Part shown: positions 1 through 4,859 of the stretch, one piece after another
Position numbering within the stretch: position 1 is the stretch's first letter
Layout of the letters: every line of letters starts with the position of its first letter
Origin: CAZSNT01 sp964607765
GTDB taxonomy: Bacteria; Verrucomicrobiota; Lentisphaeria; Oligosphaerales; JABHEG01
DNA: 8,260 nt
Direction of reading: 5' to 3'
NCBI GenBank assembly: GCA_964607765.1
Contig: CAZSNT010000274.1
Location: 1-8,260 of the forward strand
Translations under genes and position numbers: made by a program
Notes under the pieces: model-generated
The model's database searches: none
Told to the model about the DNA's origin: nothing
What the model saw: only the letters and a program-made list of their open reading frames with translations

Positions 1-97
1 GGCTCAGCTGACGATGGCCGTGACGGCTGGAAGCCGGCGCGGATCAGCGGTCAGCTGTAGTCGCTGGTTCCCGAAGGGATCTCCGTGTGAGTCTGTC

Positions 98-246
98 TCG
101 TACTCGCGATCGTACTCGATTCCCGGGACGTTTTCTCGTCTGTACGACGATGGCACTGCCCTCTGTCGATCTGTCCTCGACGACGAGGCGTGGCGGGCCA
201 TCTCAGGATTCTCGAGGCTCGATCGCGAGTACGATCGCGAGTACGA
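98..246. repeat. Inverted-repeat element with duplicated half-sites (element 1)
   Basis: The arms at 98-118 and 226-246 are perfect 21-base reverse complements separated by a 107-nt loop. Each arm is itself two copies of a 9-mer (TCGTACTCG on the left, CGAGTACGA on the right) separated by exactly 3 bases (CGA or TCG). The loop contains two further small hairpins: TCGTC/GACGA (136-140 with 146-150) and CCTCG/CGAGG (175-179 with 184-188). GGATT (207-211) can also pair with AATCC (254-258) just outside the right arm. The design matches the element at 1436-1510 although the sequence differs. It may be an interspersed non-coding repeat, an RNA structure or a multi-site operator; the sequence alone does not decide. 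Confidence 0.75.
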
Positions 247-319
247 TTCTCGGAATCCGATCTGTCCGTTCAGCTCTACTCGGGAACGGCTAGGGTGTAG
301 TACCCCAATGCCCCACTCC

Positions 320-344
320 CTGCTGTCCGCAATGGGGACAGCGG
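320..344. repeat. Short hairpin
   Basis: GCTGTCC (322-328) pairs with GGACAGC (336-342) around a 7-nt loop. The stem extends by a T-G wobble (321/343) and a C-G pair (320/344). No T-tract follows, so it is not a standard terminator. Similar GGGGACAGC hairpins occur as REP-like intergenic repeats in some bacteria, but I cannot establish that here. Confidence 0.4.
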
Positions 345-534
345 ACACATCGACAGCCCCGCGGCCCCTTCATTCACTCAGGCGACAAAGAGCGTGTCCC
401 CTTCGCCCCGTTGGCCCTCGAGAGCACCTTCCTGTAGAAAGCGCTGACCATTTCTCGTTACTCGCCTCAGAAGCACAGACGGTGACCGTGCCGGAACTGC
501 AGACAGCGCGCCCGGACAATGAGAACGGGGCGGC

Positions 535-543
535 AAAGGAGGA
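535..543 (+). promoter_or_regulatory. Strong ribosome binding site of the EF-hand gene
   Basis: AAAGGAGGA lies 6 nt before the ATG at 550. It is a near-perfect anti-16S match and fixes the start of the EF-hand gene. Confidence 0.8.
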
Positions 544-549
544 ACAGCG

Positions 550-1381
550 ATGAAGATCAAGAGAACACTGACGACCGTCGCAGCCGTACTGCTCTGCGCA
601 GGCATGATCTGGGCACAGGGAGAACGCCGGGGAGGACGCGATGAGAACGCACAGCGTGGCGGCGGACGCGGCGGACGCGGCGGCGGGGGCGACGCCAGGC
701 GTCTGCTCGAATACGACGCAGACGGCAACCTGCTCGTTGAGGAACAGGAGTTGAGGAACGGCCTGGCGCAGCTGCAGAAGGATGCGGCGACCGCGCTGAA
801 ATTCGTGATGCGGGGGGTCGATGTAGACGCAGACGGCAAGCTGGGTGACGACGAGGCGGCAGGCCTGATTGAGGCTGTCCAGGCACTTTCCACCGTCCGA
901 CGCGCGGACAGGAACCGGGATTGGCAGTTGAGCGACGACGAAATGAGCACGTTGTGGGAGCAGGCGGCCAGGGCGTGTCAGCAGCACAACCAGGGCCTCC
1001 TGCAACGCTTCGACAAGGACGGCGACGGCCAACTCAACGCGCAGGAAGCCGCGGAAGCCAAGCAGCAGATGCCGGAGCGAGGACGTGGTGGCGGCGGTGG
1101 ACNNNNNNNNNNNNNNNNNNNNNNNNNNNNNNNNNNNNNNNNNNNNNNNNNNNNNNNNNNNNNNNNNNNNNNNNNNNNNNNNNNNNNNNNNNNNNNNNNN
1201 NNGCGGCGGACAAGGGGGCGAGCAGAGGCGTGAAGGCGGCGGACGCGGCGGACAAGGGGGCGAGCAGAGGCGTGAAGGCGGCGGACGCGGCGGACAAGGT
1301 GGCGAGCAGGGGCGTGAAGGCGGCAGCCGACGCGAAGACCGCGGGGACCGTGGCGATCGCGGAGCCGAGAGCCGCCGGTAG
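550..1381 (+). CDS. Secreted EF-hand protein with RGG-rich repeats (interrupted by an assembly gap)
   Basis: Probable exported calcium-binding protein. Residues 1-22 form a signal peptide (MKIKRTL, then a hydrophobic core ending AGMIWAQ). A Gly/Arg-rich linker follows (about 24-50), then four 12-residue EF-hand loops: D56-E67 (DADGNLLVEEQE), D91-E102 (DVDADGKLGDDE), D120-E131 (DRNRDWQLSDDE) and D155-E166 (DKDGDGQLNAQE). All keep acidic or amide ligands at positions 1, 3, 5 and 12. From about residue 177 the protein becomes RGG-rich and enters the 100-N gap. After the gap, the frame continuing the same composition (GGQGGEQRRE repeats) runs from 1205 to the TAG at 1379-1381. The two parts are out of register with 100 Ns but join if the true gap is a multiple of 3. 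Secreted EF-hand proteins of this build are common in Planctomycetota and usually have no assigned function. Possible roles are Ca2+ buffering for the nearby sulfatases or polyanion binding (inference). The start rests on the ribosome binding site; the end depends on the frame across the gap. Confidence 0.8.
1103..1202. other. Assembly gap (100 N) within a coding repeat
   Basis: Exactly 100 Ns, a usual placeholder length. The 10 bases before it (GGCGGTGGAC, 1093-1102) match the first 10 bases of the 42-nt repeat unit with one mismatch. The 32 bases after it (1203-1234) are the last 32 bases of the unit. Since 10 + 32 = 42, the missing sequence is most simply a whole number of repeat units, possibly zero. 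Confidence 0.9.
1203..1318 (+). repeat. 42-nt in-frame tandem repeat (14-residue RGG-type unit)
   Basis: A partial unit (1203-1234) is followed by two complete units (1235-1276 and 1277-1318). The unit encodes GGGRGGQGGEQRRE. The two complete copies differ at two bases: one silent (GGG to GGT), one changing Arg to Gly. The first 19 bases of the unit also occur near the 5' end of the same gene (658-676), where they encode GGGRGGR-like sequence, so the N- and C-terminal low-complexity segments share a DNA motif. The copy number is unknown because the gap interrupts the array. Confidence 0.85.
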
Positions 1382-1435
1382 GCGCGAGGTGGTGTCAAAA
1401 GTTCTATGAAAAGAACGAAAAAGGAGAAACGGTTG

Positions 1436-1510
1436 ACGATTACGGGCGACGATTACGGATTACGAGGAGAATCCACCCAATCGTCCACCGTAATCGTCGC
1501 CCGTAATCGT
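1436..1510. repeat. Perfect 23-bp inverted repeat with duplicated half-sites (element 2)
   Basis: Positions 1436-1458 and 1488-1510 are exact reverse complements across a 29-nt loop. Each arm consists of two copies of a 10-mer (ACGATTACGG left, CCGTAATCGT right) separated by 3 bases (GCG or CGC). A further partial copy, ATTACGAG, lies in the loop (1459-1466). In RNA this would be a very stable hairpin ending 14 nt before the ribosome binding site of the SUMF1 gene, so it could affect transcription or translation of that gene. The half-site, 3-nt spacer, half-site plan is the same as in the element at 98-246. Confidence 0.9.
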
Positions 1511-1524
1511 GCACCGGTTGATGG

Positions 1525-1530
1525 AAGGAG
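1525..1530 (+). promoter_or_regulatory. Ribosome binding site deciding the SUMF1-gene start
   Basis: AAGGAG lies 5 nt before the ATG at 1536. This favours 1536 over the in-frame GTG at 1509, which is inside the inverted repeat, and the ATG at 1521, which has no good site upstream. Confidence 0.75.
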
Positions 1531-1535
1531 AAACC

Positions 1536-2954
1536 ATGACACACAGCACGCTACACCCACTCACGGACGTCGTCTTCGATCGGCTCCGTCCGATCGGCCT
1601 GATCGGCTTGCTCGGCTGGTTCGCCCTGCTCGGCACGCCGGGACTTGCCGCCGACGACGTGGTTGCCCCTGGTGCCGCGCTACGGCAAGTCGGTCGGGGA
1701 TTCCAGTTCACCGAAGGCCCGGTTGCCGACGCGACGGGCAACGTGTATCTCACGGACGCGCCCGACTTGTCCGACAGGTCTGACCCAGCCCTGACAGAAC
1801 TCGCGGCGGACGGCATGGTGCGGATTCCCGGCGGCACGTTCCAGATGGGGGATCATCACGACTTGGGCGGGCGCGAACACCGCAACGACGAGGTGCCCAT
1901 TCACCAGGTCACACTCGATCCCTTCTTCATGGGCCGCTGCGAGCTCACGAACACCGAGTATTGCCGATTCCTCAATGCGGCAGTGGCCGGGACGTTCATC
2001 ACCGTGCGCGCGGGCCGGGTCTTCGCGAGATCCGGGGCGACACTGTATTGCGAAACGCAACCGGCTGTGCCCCACAGTCACATTGAGTGGAACGGAAGAG
2101 CGTTCGCGGTGCTTGCCGGCAAGGAACGGCATCCGGTCGTCTGCATACGCTGGGAGGGCGCCGCGGCCTACTGCAACTGGCTCAGTCGGGAACGCGGCCT
2201 GCAGTCCTGCTATGATTCCGAAACGTGGCGGCGCGACTACTCACGGAGCGGCTACCGTCTGCCCACCGAAGCGGAATGGGAATACGCCGGGCGCGGCGGT
2301 CAGCACGCGCCTTACCGGATCTACCCGTGGGGCGATGATGCGGACGTCGCACGCGCCAACTGGCCGCGTTCCCGAGACCCCTACGAGACCGGGCCTCTGC
2401 CGTGGACTACGCCGGTCGGGTTCTACAACGGCGAACTGCGCACAAAGGCGGACCTCGGTTGGCCCGCCCGGCAGGCGAGCTACCAGACCAAGGACGGCTC
2501 GAACGGCTACGGGCTCTACGACATGGCCGGGAATGTCTGGGAGTGGTGCGGCGACTGGTACACCAACACCTACTATGCCGCCGGCCCGTCGGTGAACCCC
2601 GAAGGCCCAACGTCCGGAAAACCCATGCCCGACGGCAAGCCGTACCGCGTGCTGCGCAGCGGCAGTTGGTACAACGGGCCGCAGGGCCACTCGCGAGTGT
2701 CGAACCGCAACCCCGCCCATTTCCGCGGCCCGCAGGATCCGGATCATCCCTACTACCACATCGGATTTCGAATTGTCCGGGATGCTTCGGAAGACGGTTC
2801 CAGACGCGAATCCGGTGCCCCCAAAGTTATTGGTACCGTAACCGAGAGTCCACGGAGCCGCCGGCCTGACACCCGGGCCCGGCCCGAGCGGGATGAACGC
2901 CGGGGCAACAAACGCCCCCAACCCAGCAAGTGGGGGCCGTGGCGCAAGCGATAG
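1536..2954 (+). CDS. Secreted SUMF1/FGE-like protein with gluconolactonase-like N-terminal stub
   Basis: 472 aa. A signal peptide (hydrophobic core about residues 18-37, ending GLAADD) leads into residues 43-77, which resemble the start of SMP-30/gluconolactonase proteins (VAPGAALRQVGRGFQFTEGP, then DATGNVYLTDAPD). That domain stops after its first motif. A SUMF1 domain (formylglycine-generating-enzyme fold) spans about 90-416: MVRIPGGTFQMGD (94-106), CELTNTEYCRFLN (135-147), HPVVCIRWEGAAAYCNWLS (199-217), YRLPTEAEWEYAGRGG (240-255), YPWGDD (263-268), GLYDMAGNVWEWCGDWY (326-342), RVLRSGSWYN (371-380) and HIGFRIV (408-414). True aerobic FGEs have two catalytic cysteines just after the GGS motif; here the stretch reads GSWYNGPQGHSRVSNRN with none. 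It may therefore be a structural, binding or differently acting SUMF1 protein rather than a sulfatase activator. The last 55 or so residues are an Arg/Pro-rich basic tail. It shares a strand with the arylsulfotransferase gene 109 nt downstream. Confidence 0.9.
   Translation: MTHSTLHPLTDVVFDRLRPIGLIGLLGWFALLGTPGLAADDVVAPGAALRQVGRGFQFTEGPVADATGNVYLTDAPDLSDRSDPALTELAADGMVRIPGGTFQMGDHHDLGGREHRNDEVPIHQVTLDPFFMGRCELTNTEYCRFLNAAVAGTFITVRAGRVFARSGATLYCETQPAVPHSHIEWNGRAFAVLAGKERHPVVCIRWEGAAAYCNWLSRERGLQSCYDSETWRRDYSRSGYRLPTEAEWEYAGRGGQHAPYRIYPWGDDADVARANWPRSRDPYETGPLPWTTPVGFYNGELRTKADLGWPARQASYQTKDGSNGYGLYDMAGNVWEWCGDWYTNTYYAAGPSVNPEGPTSGKPMPDGKPYRVLRSGSWYNGPQGHSRVSNRNPAHFRGPQDPDHPYYHIGFRIVRDASEDGSRRESGAPKVIGTVTESPRSRRPDTRARPERDERRGNKRPQPSKWGPWRKR
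1592..1618 (+). repeat. Three 9-nt tandem units encoding the signal-peptide core
   Basis: GATCGGCCT, GATCGGCTT and GCTCGGCTG run head to tail and encode IGL-IGL-LGW, the hydrophobic core of the SUMF1 protein's signal peptide (residues 20-28). A second degenerate 9-nt repeat (TTGTCCGAC, AGGTCTGAC) at 1767-1784 encodes LSDRSD at the boundary between the gluconolactonase-like stub and the SUMF1 domain. Confidence 0.55.
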
Positions 2955-2999
2955 GCCGGCTCAGATGACTGTCTTGCCTGTAGACAGCGTGGCCGGCCT
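2953..2999 (+). terminator. Two-tier hairpin right after the SUMF1 gene; possible terminator or RNA structure
   Basis: The outer stem AGGCCGGC (2953-2960) pairs with GCCGGCCT (2992-2999) and begins inside the TAG stop. The inner stem CTGTCT (2969-2974) pairs with AGACAG (2982-2987) around a 7-nt loop. No T-tract follows, so it is not a textbook intrinsic terminator. It could be a processing or stability element between two co-transcribed genes. The rest of the 109-nt spacer holds only the ribosome binding site of the next gene (GGAG at 3052-3055). Confidence 0.45.
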
Positions 3000-3063
3000 C
3001 CCGTTACTACCGGCTAGACACCTCACGACGGGAACACACCCAACAGAGAATGGGAGCAGGAAG

Positions 3064-4737
3064 ATGAAGGCGTTGATGGGCAATTGGCTGACCGTATTGA
3101 TCGTGAGCCTGGCCATGGCAGCGCACAGCCCGGCGTGGGCACAACAGAACTGGGGCACGTGGCGTGGCAGCGGCAGGTCCGCATCGCCTCGCGAGAGCGC
3201 TCGGCCCGAACGGCGATCCCGCGGCGGCACCGAACGACGCGGCGGTATCGAACGGCGCGGCAACAGCCGGCAGCGCCAGCAAGAACTCGGCCAGATCCAA
3301 CGCCAAGTCGGCCTCCTCAAGGACACGTCGACGGCGTGGCAGGGGTACACGCTCTTTGCGCCCAAGCACTTCCTGTACACCTACCTGATGGACAACAAGG
3401 GCCAGGTGATCAACACGTGGACCAGCCAGTACGAGCCGGGACAGTCCGCGTACCTGCTCCCCAATGGCAATCTCGTGCGCTGTTGCTTCACCAAGACCGG
3501 CGGCTTCACGCGTGGCGGTGAGGGCGGCCGTCTGGAGGAGTATGACTGGGACGGCAACCTGGTCTGGGAACTTGACTACGCCAGCGACACGTATCTGGCC
3601 CATCACGACATCGCGATCCTCCCGAATGGCAACATCCTGGCCCTGGCGGTCGAGAAGAAGAGCTACACGGAATGCCTGGCCGCGGGGTTCCGTGCGCAAT
3701 CCCTGCGTGACCGCGAGCTTTACCCCGACTACGTGGTCGAGATTGAGCCGACGCGGCCCAAGGGCGGAAAGGTGGTCTGGGAATGGCATGCGTGGGACCA
3801 CTTGATCCAGGAATACGACCGGACCAAGGCGAACTACGGCGATGTCTCGGCGCATCCCGAACGGATCTGGGTCGACTGCAACGGACGTGCTGCAACAGCC
3901 TTCTGGAACCACATGAACTCCATCGACTACAGCCCGAACCTCGACCAGATCATGCTTTGTGTCCGCGGTTCGAGCGAGCTCTGGATCATCGATCACAGCA
4001 CCACGACGGCCGAAGCGAAGAGCGATTCCGGGGGGCGCTACGGCAAGGGCGGGCGGCTGCTCTATCGCTGGGGCAACCCGGCAGCATACCAACGCGGAAC
4101 GGTGCGAGACCAGATGCTCTTCCAGCAGCACGACACCCAGTGGATCCCCGAGGGCTGCCCGGGCGCCGGCAATATCCTGGTTTTCAACAACGGCCTGCGC
4201 CGACTGCCGCCAGGCGTGAGGAGTTCCCGCGACGTCCCGAAGCCCGCCGTCGGCAAGGACTGGGGCTATTCATCGGTGGATGAACTCGTGCCGCCGATGA
4301 ACGCCGACGGAACCTACCGGCTGGCCAAAGGCAGCTCGTACGGGCCGTCGAAACTGCAATGGAGCTACGTCGCCCCGAAACCGGCTCAGTTCTTTGCTGA
4401 GGCGATCTCCGGCTGTCAGCGCCTGCCCAACGGCAACACGCTGATCTGCGACGGCACGAGCGGCGTGTTCTTCGAAGTGACGCCCGGGAAAGAGATCGTG
4501 TGGAACTACGTCTGCCCCGTCACCGCTGCCGGGCCCATCGAGCAGGGGGCGCCGATCCCGTTGGACCATCGGGCGCACATGATGAACGCCGTCTTCAAGA
4601 TCATTCGCTATCCCCCCGGTTTTGCGGGTTTCGCAGGCAAGGACCTCTCGCCGAAGGGCAACCTGGTGGGAATGAAGCACAGTCATGTCCCGGAGAACCT
4701 GAGCAAGGCCCGACCACGGTCCGGCGGCAGGCGCTGA
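3064..4737 (+). CDS. Secreted arylsulfotransferase (ASST)-family beta-propeller protein
   Basis: 557 aa. The ATG at 3064 was chosen because GGAG lies 8 nt upstream and a clear signal peptide follows (cleavage likely after AWA, residue 26); the frame is open further upstream but overlaps the SUMF1 tail. Residues 30-82 are Arg-rich and partly helical (RGGIERRGNSRQRQQELGQ). The body (about 90-540) looks like an arylsulfotransferase propeller, with recurring blade motifs LLPNGNLV (131), ILPNGNIL (185) and RLPNGNTL (453). Candidate active-site histidines are H180/H181 (AHHDIAILP), H283 (WNHMNSIDY), H311 (IIDHS) and H356 (QQHDTQW). In E. coli AssT a histidine carries sulfate during transfer from aryl sulfate esters to acceptor hydroxyls, without PAPS. 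Which histidine plays that role here needs an alignment. It would act outside the cytoplasm. The neighbouring sulfatases support a role with sulfate esters; the substrate is unknown, and some family relatives may have no transferase activity. Confidence 0.85.
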   Translation: MKALMGNWLTVLIVSLAMAAHSPAWAQQNWGTWRGSGRSASPRESARPERRSRGGTERRGGIERRGNSRQRQQELGQIQRQVGLLKDTSTAWQGYTLFAPKHFLYTYLMDNKGQVINTWTSQYEPGQSAYLLPNGNLVRCCFTKTGGFTRGGEGGRLEEYDWDGNLVWELDYASDTYLAHHDIAILPNGNILALAVEKKSYTECLAAGFRAQSLRDRELYPDYVVEIEPTRPKGGKVVWEWHAWDHLIQEYDRTKANYGDVSAHPERIWVDCNGRAATAFWNHMNSIDYSPNLDQIMLCVRGSSELWIIDHSTTTAEAKSDSGGRYGKGGRLLYRWGNPAAYQRGTVRDQMLFQQHDTQWIPEGCPGAGNILVFNNGLRRLPPGVRSSRDVPKPAVGKDWGYSSVDELVPPMNADGTYRLAKGSSYGPSKLQWSYVAPKPAQFFAEAISGCQRLPNGNTLICDGTSGVFFEVTPGKEIVWNYVCPVTAAGPIEQGAPIPLDHRAHMMNAVFKIIRYPPGFAGFAGKDLSPKGNLVGMKHSHVPENLSKARPRSGGRR

Positions 4738-4859
4738 GAGGACGAGTCATCGTCAGCCGTCAACACACACTGCGTCATGTCAGGAGTTGCCCGGGTCGTC
4801 AGTGTCACGAACACATGCATCGCCGTGCCATTCGAACTCCGCAAGCAGAGAATCGCCCC
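4738..4859. other. Spacer between convergent genes
   Basis: 122 nt between the TGA of the arylsulfotransferase gene and the TAA of the minus-strand sulfatase. It holds a small hairpin, GACGA (4741-4745) with TCGTC (4750-4754). No bidirectional terminator with a T-tract is visible, so read-through and antisense overlap are possible. Confidence 0.6.

Larger units (their letters stand above)
1..549. other. Non-coding region with structured repeats upstream of the EF-hand gene
   Basis: No convincing gene is present. Open frames exist on both strands, but their translations are dominated by the repeat (SYSRSYSRS on one strand, DREYDREYD on the other) and match no family I recognise. The region holds a 21-bp inverted repeat (98-118 with 226-246), small hairpins inside its loop (136-150 and 175-188), a 10-bp direct repeat CGATCTGTCC at 167-176 and 258-267, and a hairpin at 320-344. 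The first 60 bases contain CAGCTGA (5-11) opposite TCAGCTG (51-57), enclosing a short CGGCT/AGCCG hairpin (24-36); this could be the 3' end signal of a gene before the window, but there is no T-tract. Positions 345-534 show nothing I can identify. A promoter for the EF-hand gene is probably here but cannot be assigned by eye. Confidence 0.7.
1382..1535. other. Intergenic region between the EF-hand and SUMF1 genes
   Basis: It carries a small A-rich hairpin (GTTCT 1401-1405 with AGAAC 1412-1416), the inverted repeat at 1436-1510, and two copies of AAGGAGAAAC (1421-1430 and 1525-1534) that bracket the inverted repeat. The second copy supplies the ribosome binding site of the SUMF1 gene. A GGTTGA direct repeat lies just inside each side (1431-1436 and 1516-1521). 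Confidence 0.7.

Noticed and set aside
98..246. Repeats considered as a CRISPR array
   Set aside because: Only two 9-mer copies per arm with 3-base spacers, arms in opposite orientation, and no cas genes.
444..457. Calcium loop in the CGPSR sulfatase (residue numbers 444-457)
   Set aside because: DDNGDG looks EF-hand- or dockerin-like, but the residue at loop position 12 is Arg and the spacing to Glu is 14, so a full loop is not supported.
14..553. Long plus-strand open frame covering the upstream region
   Set aside because: Its translation is built from the inverted repeat (SYSRSYS, DREYDREYD), matches no family I know, and runs into the strong ribosome binding site and start of the EF-hand gene.
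1103..1234. Frameshift or pseudogene in the EF-hand gene
   Set aside because: The frame change occurs only because 100 placeholder Ns were inserted; the flanks join in frame at a repeat boundary.
370..1398. Minus-strand open frame opposite the EF-hand gene
   Set aside because: It reads through the N gap and is Pro/Arg/Ser/Cys-rich shadow sequence; the plus strand has a signal peptide and four EF-hand loops.
1509..1535. Upstream GTG or ATG starts for the SUMF1 gene
   Set aside because: They lie inside or against the inverted repeat without a suitable ribosome binding site, while 1536 has AAGGAG at the right distance and begins the signal peptide.
1406..1783. Plus-strand open frame beginning MKRTKKEKR
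   Set aside because: After the lysine-rich start it translates the inverted repeat (ITGDDYG, also seen on the minus strand because of the palindrome) and then overlaps the SUMF1 gene out of frame.
2893..3063. N-terminal extension of the arylsulfotransferase
   Set aside because: The frame is open, but it overlaps the SUMF1 tail and would bury the clear signal peptide that starts at 3064.
3007..4131. 374-codon minus-strand open frame opposite the arylsulfotransferase gene
   Set aside because: High-GC shadow frame without recognisable domains; the plus strand carries conserved propeller and histidine motifs.
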